64,000 nucleotides of DNA from Prevotella sp. (lineage in GTDB: Bacteria; Bacteroidota; Bacteroidia; Bacteroidales; Bacteroidaceae). A model generated the notes under the pieces. It was not told where the DNA came from and ran no database searches. It was given only the letters and a program-made list of their open reading frames with translations. The stretch covers positions 42,571 through 106,570 of the forward strand of contig JALCDQ010000007.1 in NCBI GenBank assembly GCA_022641735.1, read 5' to 3'. Position 1 is the stretch's first letter. Each line of letters begins with the position of its first letter. Of this stretch, positions 8,535-16,706 are shown piece after piece. The translations under genes and the position numbers were made by a program.

Positions 8535-9893
8535 ATGGTTAGCGAAAGAGGAAAGTTTGGGACAAAAATAGGAGTGATTCTTGCTACAGCAGGTTCTGCT
8601 GTTGGCCTAGGTAATATTTGGCGATTCCCCTATCTGACAGGACAGGATGGCGGAGCCGCTTTTATCTTTATCTATATTGGCTGCATATTATTTTTAGGCA
8701 TACCGGGTATGGTGGCTGAGTTTGTCGTAGGCAGACATTCTGCTGCTAATGCTGCTCGTGCCTATAAGAATCTTTCCAATGGAAAGCCTTGGCAAGTCAT
8801 CGGATATATGGGTGTTTTCACTGCCATGATTATCCTTGGCTTTTATTCGGTTGTAGCCGGATGGTGTTTACAATATCTTTTTGCCTCTCTTTTGGGCCAA
8901 TTGAATGGGAATGCAGATTATATCAAAATCTATTTCCAAGAGTTTTCTTCCAGTGCCCTGATGCCTGCTTTCTGGACTTGTATCTTTATTTTGCTTACCC
9001 ACATGGTAGTGGTAAAGGGCGTCAGAAAAGGTATTGAGAAGGCTTCCAACCTCATGATGCCTACCCTTTTTATCTTACTCATTATCATCGTGATAGCTTC
9101 TTGCAGTCTTCCTGGGGCTATGAAAGGGGTGGATTTCTTGTTCCATCCGGATTTCAGCAAGCTTAATCATGGCGTGATGCTTGATGCCTTAGGACAAGCT
9201 TTTTTCTCTTTATCCTTAGGCACGGCATGTCTTTGCACCTATGCTTCTTATTTTAGCCGTCAGACAAATTTGTTGAAATCGGCCGTTCAGATAGCGGGTA
9301 TTGATACAATAGTGGCTATTATGGCTGGTCTGATGATATTCCCGGCCGCTTTTTCAATCGGTGTGAATCCAGACAGTGGTCCTTCTTTGATATTCATTAC
9401 CCTGCCGAATGTCTTTCAACAGGCCTTTTCGGGGATGCCTGTCGTTGGTTATATTATCGCCATCTTCTTCTATGCATTGCTGGTTTTAGCTGCCTTGACC
9501 TCCACGATTTCTATGCATGAGATTGGTACGGCTTTCTTTTATGAAGAGTTGCACATATCTCGCAAGAAGGGCGCTTGGATTGAAACCATCGCTTGTATCA
9601 TTATCGGAATCTTATGTTCGATATCAGTAGGCAATACAGATACGTTTCAGCTATTCGGCAAATCTATCATGGACTGTTGCGATTATCTCACTTCCAATAT
9701 CCTTTTGCCATTAGGTTCTTTCCTCACCTGTCTATTTGTGGGTTGGTATGTACCCAAGAAGATAGTGAAAGATGAGTTTACCAATTGGGGTACTCTTCGT
9801 GGAGTATTCTTCCAGATATGGTTGATTATTGTCAGATTTATTAGTCCAATCTGTATTATCGCTGTTTTCCTGCATCAACTGGGACTGATATAA
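8535..9893 (+). CDS. Sodium:neurotransmitter symporter (NSS/LeuT family), copy 2
   Basis: A 452-residue paralogue of the preceding gene, starting 11 bases after its stop. The same motifs are present (G-L-G-N-I-W-R-F-P-Y in TM1, P-K-K-I-V-K-D-E-F-T-N-W-G near the end), and long segments match copy 1 nearly residue for residue. The ATG at 8535 (M-V-S-E-R-G-K) matches the N-terminus of copy 1 (M-S-E-E-R-V-N); the longer open frame would overlap copy 1. Differences in TM1-TM3 and in loops suggest divergence in substrate. Confidence 0.92.
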   Translation: MVSERGKFGTKIGVILATAGSAVGLGNIWRFPYLTGQDGGAAFIFIYIGCILFLGIPGMVAEFVVGRHSAANAARAYKNLSNGKPWQVIGYMGVFTAMIILGFYSVVAGWCLQYLFASLLGQLNGNADYIKIYFQEFSSSALMPAFWTCIFILLTHMVVVKGVRKGIEKASNLMMPTLFILLIIIVIASCSLPGAMKGVDFLFHPDFSKLNHGVMLDALGQAFFSLSLGTACLCTYASYFSRQTNLLKSAVQIAGIDTIVAIMAGLMIFPAAFSIGVNPDSGPSLIFITLPNVFQQAFSGMPVVGYIIAIFFYALLVLAALTSTISMHEIGTAFFYEELHISRKKGAWIETIACIIIGILCSISVGNTDTFQLFGKSIMDCCDYLTSNILLPLGSFLTCLFVGWYVPKKIVKDEFTNWGTLRGVFFQIWLIIVRFISPICIIAVFLHQLGLI

Positions 9894-9967
9894 TAATCTG
9901 TATATTTTGCCGTTACTATAGTAGGAGGCTGTCTTTTGAGTTGGTCTCAACTTTAAATTAACTCATC

Positions 9968-10882
9968 ATGAAGTGGAAAGAATTCTTTTATTTTTCAAAA
10001 TCAGACAGGTCAGCACTCATTGTCTTGTTGGTAATTGGTATCATTGCGTTCCTTATTATCTATGGAATTGGAAGTCGAAACAATAAGACTGACTTGGTGG
10101 AAAATGATAGTCTGAATCCTCAAAAATCGTCCATTTCATCGGATAAATATGGTTCAAATGGAGGTCAACAATATGTTTATGGTGACGAGGAACGAAGGGT
10201 TGAACGATTTCCGTTTGATCCCAATACTGCTGACAGCACTCAACTTCTTTGTTTAGGGTTGCAGCCTTGGCAAGTGAGAGCTATCTATCACTATCGGGCA
10301 AAAGGCGGAATCTACCGTAAACCAACGGATTTTGCCCGACTATATGGCCTTACCGTCAAGCAATATCGGGAATTAGAGCCTTATATTCGGATATCATCTG
10401 ATTACCTCCCAGCCTCTGAAGTATATGGTCAAATTGGCAAAAAAGCCCCATTCCATCGAGATACTTTGCAATATCCAATGAAGTTGAAGAACTCAGAACG
10501 TATCTCTTTGAACAGTGCAGACACCACAATGCTGAAGCGTGTGCCTGGCATTGGGAGTTATTTTGCCCGTCAGATAGTCAATTATCGCAATCGTTTGGGT
10601 GGCTTTTATACGACAAAACAGTTGTCAGAAATTGATGATTTCCCGATGGAATCGGCAATTTTCTTCGTTGTGGGAGGTGAAAACGGCATCCGAAAAATCA
10701 ATCTTAATAAACTCACCCTGAATCAATTGAAGCATCATCCTTACATTAATTTTTATCAAGCGCGTGAGATATGTGACTATCGAAGACTGAAAGGGCCTCT
10801 CCATAGTTTAGATGATTTGCGGCTATTGAAGGACTTTCCGCCCGATGAAATCGCACGATTACGCCCCTATGCAGAGTTTTAA
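9968..10882 (+). CDS. Membrane-anchored helix-hairpin-helix (ComEA-like) protein
   Basis: A 304-residue protein with one N-terminal membrane helix (about residues 16-35), a polar linker, and several helix-hairpin-helix units: F-D-P-N-T-A-D-S-T-Q-L (about 77-87), I-S-L-N-S-A-D-T-T-M-L with V-P-G-I-G-S-Y-F-A-R (about 178-200), and I-N-L-N-K-L-T-L-N-Q-L (about 243). Such HhH repeats bind DNA non-specifically, as in the competence protein ComEA. The multi-HhH, TM-anchored form is common in Bacteroidota. A role in DNA uptake is possible but unproven; no other competence genes are nearby. Confidence 0.8.
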   Translation: MKWKEFFYFSKSDRSALIVLLVIGIIAFLIIYGIGSRNNKTDLVENDSLNPQKSSISSDKYGSNGGQQYVYGDEERRVERFPFDPNTADSTQLLCLGLQPWQVRAIYHYRAKGGIYRKPTDFARLYGLTVKQYRELEPYIRISSDYLPASEVYGQIGKKAPFHRDTLQYPMKLKNSERISLNSADTTMLKRVPGIGSYFARQIVNYRNRLGGFYTTKQLSEIDDFPMESAIFFVVGGENGIRKINLNKLTLNQLKHHPYINFYQAREICDYRRLKGPLHSLDDLRLLKDFPPDEIARLRPYAEF

Positions 10883-10934
10883 GAGAGAATTAAGAGCCTT
10901 TTCTAATATAATTCAAAGTCACCTTTTAATATAT

Positions 10935-10970
10935 AAAAAGCGGCAATAGAAATAGCTTCCTTTGCCGCTT
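10935..10970 (-). terminator. Terminator of tRNA-Pro
   Basis: AAGCGGCAA (10938-10946) pairs with TTGCCGCTT (10962-10970). Read on the minus strand the stem is followed by a T-run, so it should terminate the tRNA transcript. It could also stop read-through from the HhH gene. Confidence 0.75.
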
Positions 10971-10974
10971 TAAG

Positions 10975-11047
10975 TCGGGATGACCAGATTCGAACTGGCG
11001 ACCCCTACGTCCCGAACGTAGTACGCTACCAACTGCGCTACATCCCG
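10975..11047 (-). tRNA. tRNA-Pro (anticodon CGG)
   Basis: The minus strand folds as a full cloverleaf. The acceptor arm CGGGATG pairs with CATCCCG, the anticodon stem CTACG/CGTAG encloses the loop TTCGGGA (anticodon CGG, reading CCG), and the T arm contains GTTCGAATC. CCA is not encoded. A terminator follows. Confidence 0.95.
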
Positions 11048-11104
11048 ATTTGGATGCAAAGATACGCCAAATTTATGAAACGAGGGAATATTTACGAAGA
11101 AAAA

Positions 11105-11136
11105 TTTGTATCCTTATCATAAAAGCCGTATCTTTG
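11105..11136 (+). promoter_or_regulatory. Bacteroidota promoter (TTTG-N20-TATCTTTG) of the DUF4838 gene
   Basis: TTTG at 11105-11108 and TATCTTTG at 11129-11136 are separated by 20 nt, a near-ideal Bacteroidota sigma-ABfr promoter. The leader to the ATG at 11222 is about 80 nt. Confidence 0.8.
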
Positions 11137-11221
11137 CATTATCTTTTGACAGAAGACTTGATTCCAACAGTAGGAAGACAAACTAAAAACCCGAAATTTT
11201 ACACCTAATTATTATACTTAT

Positions 11222-13414
11222 ATGAGAAATATATTACGAGCATTACTATTGGCTCTTTTCACGTTGCCGGCAACTTATGTTTCCGCCCAAATTACTTTGG
11301 TGGAGAAAAATAAGCCGAAAGCACAGATTGTACTTGCCGAAAACAATGAGGTAAATCATGACGCAGCGTCAATTTTGGCCCATTTCATCGAGAAAATGTC
11401 GAACGCTAAGCTCCCGATAACGGATAAGAAATCGGTAGCTAAAGGCGCGGTTGTCATTGGTGAAAAGACCGCTGATGCGGGCAAAGATGGCTTTCTTATT
11501 GATTGCAAAAACGGCATCCTTCACATCCAAACAGGCGGTGGCATGGGAGCCGTTTATGGTGTCGAGACCCTTTTGGAGCAGTATCTTGGCGTGAATTATT
11601 GGGCATTTGAAACGGCAGATTACCCTCAAATGGCCACCATCTGTTTGCCTCAGATACATCATGCAGAGACTCCTGCCTTCCGTTTCCGTATGTCGCAGAG
11701 CTATTGTGATAAAGACCCGCAATATGTGAAGTGGTATCGACTGAACAATCAGACGGAAGTTTTCGCCAATAACCTTTGGGTTCACACCTTTAATCGGATA
11801 CTTCCAGCCTCCGTATATGGCAAGGCGCACCCCGAATATTACTCGTTTTTGAATGGTCAAAGACGGCCTGGTGACCATAGCCAGTGGTGCTTGACCAATC
11901 CTGAAGTCTTTGAGATAGTATGCCAAAAGGTAGATTCCATCTTCAAGGCAAACCCTGGGAAGACCATGATAAGCATCAGTCAAAACGATGGAAACAATAC
12001 TTATTGCCAATGTGAAGCGTGCAAAAAGGTGGATGAATATGAGGGTTCACCCTCCGGAAACATCATCCGATTCCTTAATAAGTTGGCTGAACGCTTCCCA
12101 GATAAGCAGTTTTCGACGCTTGCCTACCTCTTCAGCATGCATCCGCCAAAGCATGTGAAGCCCCTTCCAAACGTGAATATCATGCTCTGTGACATCGATT
12201 GCAAGCGTGAAGTGCCTCTTACAGATAATGAATCAGGGCAAGATTTCGTGTCGGCACTCGAAGGCTGGGGCAAGATTTCCAATAATATCTTCCTTTGGGA
12301 CTATGGAATCAACTTCGACAACATGGTTGAGCCTTTCCCTAACTTCCATATTCTGAAGAAGAATTTGCAGCTTTTCAAGAAGAATCATGCCACGATGGTG
12401 TTTGAGCAAGTCAATGGACAGCGAGGCACCGACTTTGCTGAGATGCGTGCCTATATGCTCGAAAAGCTCATGTGGAACCCCGAATTGGATGATGATTCTT
12501 TGATGCAAACCTTCCTGAAAGGCTATTATGGCAAGGCCGCTCCTTATCTTTATCAATATCAGAAACTGTTGCAAGGAGCGCTTGTGTCGTCAGGAACGCC
12601 TCTGTGGATATACGATTCGCCAGTTACTCATAAGAACGGGATGTTCAATGACAACATGATGAAGATGTATAAGGAGCTTTTCGACAAGGCTGAGAATGCC
12701 GTCAGAGGTGATAGCGCCAAGTTTGCAAGGGTGCAGATTGCCCGTTTGCCGATTCAATACAGCGAGCTTGAGATTGCCCGAACACGGCAAGGAATGAACT
12801 TGGAGGACATGCGTCAGAAGCTAAACACCTTCAAAGAGCGCACCGAAAAATATGATGTTGTCCAGTTGAATGAGCGCAACAACACGGCGGCTGACTATTG
12901 CAAGCTCTATGAAACGCGTTTCCTTCCGCATGAGAATACCAATAAGGCGGCCAATGCAAAGGTGATTTGGAACAACAAGCCAGCCCCACGTTATCAGTCG
13001 ATTGCCGATAAAGCGCTTACCGACGGACTATATGGAGGTGCCGGATATGTAGAGAGTTGGGTAGGATGGGAAGGTCAGGATGCCGACTTTATCTTAGATA
13101 TGGGGTCGGAAAAGACGTTCCAAAGCGTTTCTACCGACTTCCTCCATCAGCTTGGAGCATGGGTGTTGCTGCCCAAGAGTGTCACCTATTATTATTCAAA
13201 GGATAATAAGACTTACACCGAAATGGGCACGCATGAGTTCCCGGAAGACAGAGATGGCTCCGTGAAATTTGTGCCCGGAACGGTCGAAGCATCCTCTCCA
13301 GTGACCGCAAGATATATTCGCGTGGTGGTGAAAACCATCGGTCTTTGCCCTTCATGGCATTATGGAGTAGGTTATCCGGCTTGGTTCTTCATGGATGAAG
13401 TCAACGTTCAATAA
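11222..13414 (+). CDS. Secreted DUF4838 protein with C-terminal F5/8 (CBM32-like) domain
   Basis: A 730-residue protein with a signal peptide (1-22, ending V-S-A-Q). The N-terminal part (about 25-140) resembles the glycoside hydrolase N-terminal domain of alpha-glucuronidase-like enzymes. The middle (about 170-450) is DUF4838, with the typical S-I-S-Q-N-D-G-N-N and a Cys cluster C-Q-C-E-A-C. The last 130 residues look like an F5/8 type C (discoidin) carbohydrate-binding domain (E-S-W-V-G-W-E-G-Q-D, ending D-E-V-N-V). It is probably a periplasmic or surface glycan-active protein. It has its own promoter and is monocistronic; the tRNA and murF flank it on the opposite strand. Confidence 0.85.
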   Translation: MRNILRALLLALFTLPATYVSAQITLVEKNKPKAQIVLAENNEVNHDAASILAHFIEKMSNAKLPITDKKSVAKGAVVIGEKTADAGKDGFLIDCKNGILHIQTGGGMGAVYGVETLLEQYLGVNYWAFETADYPQMATICLPQIHHAETPAFRFRMSQSYCDKDPQYVKWYRLNNQTEVFANNLWVHTFNRILPASVYGKAHPEYYSFLNGQRRPGDHSQWCLTNPEVFEIVCQKVDSIFKANPGKTMISISQNDGNNTYCQCEACKKVDEYEGSPSGNIIRFLNKLAERFPDKQFSTLAYLFSMHPPKHVKPLPNVNIMLCDIDCKREVPLTDNESGQDFVSALEGWGKISNNIFLWDYGINFDNMVEPFPNFHILKKNLQLFKKNHATMVFEQVNGQRGTDFAEMRAYMLEKLMWNPELDDDSLMQTFLKGYYGKAAPYLYQYQKLLQGALVSSGTPLWIYDSPVTHKNGMFNDNMMKMYKELFDKAENAVRGDSAKFARVQIARLPIQYSELEIARTRQGMNLEDMRQKLNTFKERTEKYDVVQLNERNNTAADYCKLYETRFLPHENTNKAANAKVIWNNKPAPRYQSIADKALTDGLYGGAGYVESWVGWEGQDADFILDMGSEKTFQSVSTDFLHQLGAWVLLPKSVTYYYSKDNKTYTEMGTHEFPEDRDGSVKFVPGTVEASSPVTARYIRVVVKTIGLCPSWHYGVGYPAWFFMDEVNVQ

Positions 13415-13459
13415 CCTAAAAAAGAGCACTTTTGAGTCCCGAAGATAACACTTTGGAAT

Positions 13460-13566
13460 TCAAAAGGTTATCATCAGCAGACCAAAACAAGTTGTTTTGG
13501 TGAGTAAAACAATTTGTTTTGGTAGGTAAAACAACTTGTTTTGGTCTGTAAACAATGATCTTTTAC
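13460..13566. repeat. Array B: 22-nt-period palindromic array
   Basis: Units begin at 13482, 13504, 13526 and 13548 (CCAAAACAAGTTGTTTTGG, GTAAAACAATTTGTTTTGG, GTAAAACAACTTGTTTTGG, GTAAACAATGATCTTTTAC), with spacers TGA, TAG and TCT. A fifth, weaker unit at 13460-13478 is in phase. Read on the minus strand, the order of units matches array D (36416-36500). It lies between convergent genes. Confidence 0.85.
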
Positions 13567-13626
13567 ATTCCTATCAGTCATCTATTGCTTTTTCATCAAT
13601 AGCCTTTTGCAAGGCTATCAATAGTT

Positions 13627-14934
13627 TTACAGCAATTCAGGAAGCTCAAACAGGCGGATGCCATTGCTTCCTTTGATGAGAATATAGTGGTTTTCTATAG
13701 GCTCGGCAGCAATCGCCTTCTTCACTTCCTCTACGTCTTTGAACTTGCGGAAGTCGCAATCTGTCTTGCCAAATTCCTCTCCGACAAGCCAGATTTGCTG
13801 CAATCCGGAAGCCTTGAGCTCATCCACCACCTTCTGATGTTCCTCTTCAGAGGCTGCTCCCAGCTCCCGCATGTCGCCGAGAATGGCCATTTTGCGGTCC
13901 ACTTGCATATAAGTGAAATTGGTAAGAGCCGCTTTCATGCTCGTAGGATTGGCATTATAGGCATCCACGATGAGGCGGTTGTGCGCTGTAACGGTCAGTT
14001 GTGAGCGGTTGTTGCTTGGCACATAGCCCTCGAGGGCATGGCAGATTTGCTCGGCAGTGATGCCGAAATGGAGGCCAACAGTGATGGCTGCCAACATATT
14101 ATTGATGTTGTAAGCCCCGATAAGATGCGTCTGTACCTCGTGACTTGCCGTTCCTTTCGCCTTCCAAGCGAATTTCAGGAATGGCGCGCAACTGATGACC
14201 GTACCCTCCACATCGGCTTTCGCCTCCTCGGAAGAAGAATAAGTCTCTAATCGATTGATATTCCGGTCACTCGCCATCTTCACTAAATGTTCATTTGCGG
14301 CATCCAAGAAGACCAGCGCATGATGGTTTTTCAGAAAGTCGTAAAGCTCGCCTTTCGTCTGTTTTACCCCTTCAAAAGAGCCAAAACCTTGCAGATGAGC
14401 CTTGCCGACGTTGGTGATGAGGCCGCAAGTAGGCTCTACATATTCCACCAAAGCCTTGATATCGCCCGGATGAGAGGCACCCATTTCGATGACGGCAATT
14501 TCATGTTGCTTGCCGATACGCAGCAAAGTCTTGGGCACACCCACATCGTTATTGAAATTGCCCTCCGTATGCAGTACGTTGAAACGCTCTGACAGAACTG
14601 CCGAAATGAGTTCTTTCGTGGTCGTCTTGCCGTTTGTGCCCGTGATGCCCAGCACCGGAATGTCGAACTGACGACGATGTTCTCGCGCCAATTCCTTGAA
14701 GGCGAGGAGGCAATCAGGTACTAAGATATAGCGCTCATCATCAGCTTTATCGTATTCTTTCTCATCTATCACGGCATAAGCACACCCTTTATTCAAGGCC
14801 ATTTCGGCAAACTTGTTGCCATCGAAAGAGGCACCTTTGAGTGCAACGAATATGCTCCCTTCAGGGCAATCACGACTGTCGGTGGTCACCACAGGATGCT
14901 GTTGATAGATTTTGTGTAGTTCTGAAATATCCAT
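13627..14934 (-). CDS. murF: UDP-N-acetylmuramoyl-tripeptide:D-Ala-D-Ala ligase
   Basis: A 435-residue Mur ligase that adds D-Ala-D-Ala to the peptidoglycan precursor in the cytoplasm. It has the ATP P-loop G-I-T-G-T-N-G-K-T-T-T, the N-terminal T-T-D-S-R uridine-binding motif, A-V-I-E-M-G-A, N-V-G-K-A-H-L, D-A-Y-N-A-N-P and G-D-M-R-E-L-G, which favours MurF over other Mur ligases. The start is the ATG at 14932-14934 (M-D-I-S-E-L-H); the longer frame upstream runs through the promoter. ddl, which makes its dipeptide substrate, is at 33.6 kb. Confidence 0.95.
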   Translation of the reverse strand: MDISELHKIYQQHPVVTTDSRDCPEGSIFVALKGASFDGNKFAEMALNKGCAYAVIDEKEYDKADDERYILVPDCLLAFKELAREHRRQFDIPVLGITGTNGKTTTKELISAVLSERFNVLHTEGNFNNDVGVPKTLLRIGKQHEIAVIEMGASHPGDIKALVEYVEPTCGLITNVGKAHLQGFGSFEGVKQTKGELYDFLKNHHALVFLDAANEHLVKMASDRNINRLETYSSSEEAKADVEGTVISCAPFLKFAWKAKGTASHEVQTHLIGAYNINNMLAAITVGLHFGITAEQICHALEGYVPSNNRSQLTVTAHNRLIVDAYNANPTSMKAALTNFTYMQVDRKMAILGDMRELGAASEEEHQKVVDELKASGLQQIWLVGEEFGKTDCDFRKFKDVEEVKKAIAAEPIENHYILIKGSNGIRLFELPELL

Positions 14935-14959
14935 TTTGTGAGTAGTTTTATTCCAAATG

Positions 14960-14989
14960 CAAAAGTAACACATTTTTTCGAGAAACAAA
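14960..14989 (-). promoter_or_regulatory. Promoter of murF
   Basis: On the minus strand, TTTG (14986-14989), 18 nt, then TACTTTTG (14960-14967), 26 bases before the ATG. Confidence 0.65.
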
Positions 14990-15017
14990 TAAAAAATCAA
15001 GATTTCACTTTCAATGT

Positions 15018-15048
15018 TTTGTTATTTGGTCGAATTATCGTATATTTG
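15018..15048 (+). promoter_or_regulatory. Promoter of folP, very close to the start codon
   Basis: TTTG at 15018-15021 and TATATTTG at 15041-15048 are 19 nt apart. The ATG at 15054 is only 5 bases after the -7 element, so the mRNA would have almost no leader. Confidence 0.7.
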
Positions 15049-15053
15049 CGCTT

Positions 15054-15905
15054 ATGAATGATTCTCTTGATTATACCATAAACGTGCGAGGACGACTTTT
15101 CTCACTGAAAGAGCCACAGGTGATGGGCATTCTCAACTGTACTCCGGACTCCTTTTACTCAGGAAGCCGAAAGCAGACAGAAGCCGAAATTGCCGATAGG
15201 GCCAATCAGATAGTGAGTGAAGGAGGCTCTATCATCGATGTGGGAGCCTTTTCCACGCGCCCGGGAGCTGATGAAGTGAGCGAGGAAGAGGAGTGCCGAA
15301 GACTGCAAAAGACCCTCGAAATCGTGCGCAGAGAACAGCCTGAAGTGCCCATATCGGTAGATACTTATCGTCCGATGGTGGCTCGTCGCTGCATAGAAGA
15401 CTGGGGCGCAGACATCATCAACGATGTTTCGGAAGGCGGAATCACAGGTATCGTCAATACACCCATCCATGAGAGTGGGTCGATGTTTGAAGTGGTAGCC
15501 TCCTTGCAGGTGCCTTATATATTAATGTCAGTGAAATCCAACCTCCATGATATGCTCATTGCTTTCGCCAAAGAAGTGCAACAACTGCGCGACTTAGGGG
15601 CAAAAGACATCATTCTTGACCCTGGTTTCGGCTTCGGAAAGACGCTGGAGGACAACTACAAGATACTCAACGAACTGGAAAAACTTCAGGTTTTGGAACT
15701 TCCGCTGTTAGTGGGAGTGTCGCGCAAGAGCATGATTTTCAAGCTCATCGGTGGCAATCCAGCCACTTCTCTCAATGGCACTACGGCCATCCATGCCATC
15801 AGCTTACTGAAAGGAGGCCGCATCCTTCGGGTGCATGATGTAAAAGAAGCCGTGGAGACCGTTAGAATCTACGAGGCTCTCAACGGCAAATATCCTCAGA
15901 AATAA
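15054..15905 (+). CDS. folP: Dihydropteroate synthase
   Basis: A 283-residue TIM-barrel enzyme joining dihydropterin pyrophosphate to p-aminobenzoate in folate synthesis, and the sulfonamide target. Motifs: M-G-I-L-N-C-T-P-D-S-F, I-I-D-V-G-A-F-S-T-R-P-G, D-P-G-F-G-F-G-K-T, V-G-V-S-R-K-S and the C-terminal R-V-H-D-V. The start at 15054 keeps about 20 residues ahead of the first barrel motif, as is usual. cdaA follows 24 bases later, a pairing common in Bacteroidota. Confidence 0.96.
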   Translation: MNDSLDYTINVRGRLFSLKEPQVMGILNCTPDSFYSGSRKQTEAEIADRANQIVSEGGSIIDVGAFSTRPGADEVSEEEECRRLQKTLEIVRREQPEVPISVDTYRPMVARRCIEDWGADIINDVSEGGITGIVNTPIHESGSMFEVVASLQVPYILMSVKSNLHDMLIAFAKEVQQLRDLGAKDIILDPGFGFGKTLEDNYKILNELEKLQVLELPLLVGVSRKSMIFKLIGGNPATSLNGTTAIHAISLLKGGRILRVHDVKEAVETVRIYEALNGKYPQK

Positions 15906-15929
15906 CCTTCAAAACGCAATAAAAAGAAT

Positions 15930-16706
15930 ATGTTTTTCGACTTTGGCATTAAAGATATCATCGACATCCTGCTTGTCGCACTGATGCTCTACTATATCTA
16001 CCGACTGATGAAAGAGAGCCGTTCACTCAACGTCTTCATAGGTATCATGGTGTTTGTGGTCATCTGGCTATTCGTTAGTCAGGTGCTTGAGATGCGTCTG
16101 TTGGGCTCCATTATGGACAAGTTGGTCAGTGTGGGTGTGATAGCCCTTATCGTTCTCTTTCAACAGGAGATACGAAAATTCCTCTATACACTGGGTGCCC
16201 ATCAGCAGTTCAAGCATTTTTTCAAGTTCTTCTCATCAGGGAAAAATAAGGAAATCGCCGAAGACAAAGAGACCATCATGCCTATTGTGATGGCCTGTAT
16301 GAGTATGTCGAAGGGCAAAGTAGGCTCTTTGATAGTGATAGAACGTACTACACCCTTGGATGATATCGTAGAGACTGGCGACACGATAGATGCCAATATC
16401 AACCAAAGGCTTATTGAAAACATCTTTTTCAAGAACTCTCCTTTGCACGACGGGGCCATGATTATCTCCAAGAAACGTATCAAGGCAGCCGGCTGTATAT
16501 TGCCGGTTTCGCATAATCTCGACATTCCCAAGGAGTTAGGACTTCGTCATCGCGCCGCCATGGGAATATCTCAGACCTCAGATGCAATCGCTGTTGTGGT
16601 ATCAGAAGAGACCGGACGCATCAGTGTTGCTATCAAAGGAGAATTCAAACTAAGGCTTTCAGCTGAAGAACTGGAGAGTATTTTGGCCAAAGAAATGACC
16701 GTATAA
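15930..16706 (+). CDS. cdaA: Diadenylate cyclase CdaA (c-di-AMP synthase)
   Basis: A 258-residue membrane protein: three N-terminal membrane helices (about 10-80), then a DisA_N/DAC domain with D-G-A (174-176) and R-H-R (206-208), the signature ATP-binding motifs. It makes c-di-AMP, a signal for potassium, osmotic and cell-wall homeostasis. It is co-oriented with folP and likely co-transcribed. Its stop directly abuts the stop of the convergent gene, leaving no room for a separate terminator. Confidence 0.95.
   Translation: MFFDFGIKDIIDILLVALMLYYIYRLMKESRSLNVFIGIMVFVVIWLFVSQVLEMRLLGSIMDKLVSVGVIALIVLFQQEIRKFLYTLGAHQQFKHFFKFFSSGKNKEIAEDKETIMPIVMACMSMSKGKVGSLIVIERTTPLDDIVETGDTIDANINQRLIENIFFKNSPLHDGAMIISKKRIKAAGCILPVSHNLDIPKELGLRHRAAMGISQTSDAIAVVVSEETGRISVAIKGEFKLRLSAEELESILAKEMTV

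Noticed and set aside
10975..11047. tRNA gene as an attachment site of a genomic island
   Set aside because: No integrase nearby and no partial repeat of the tRNA 3' end noticed in the flanking sequence.
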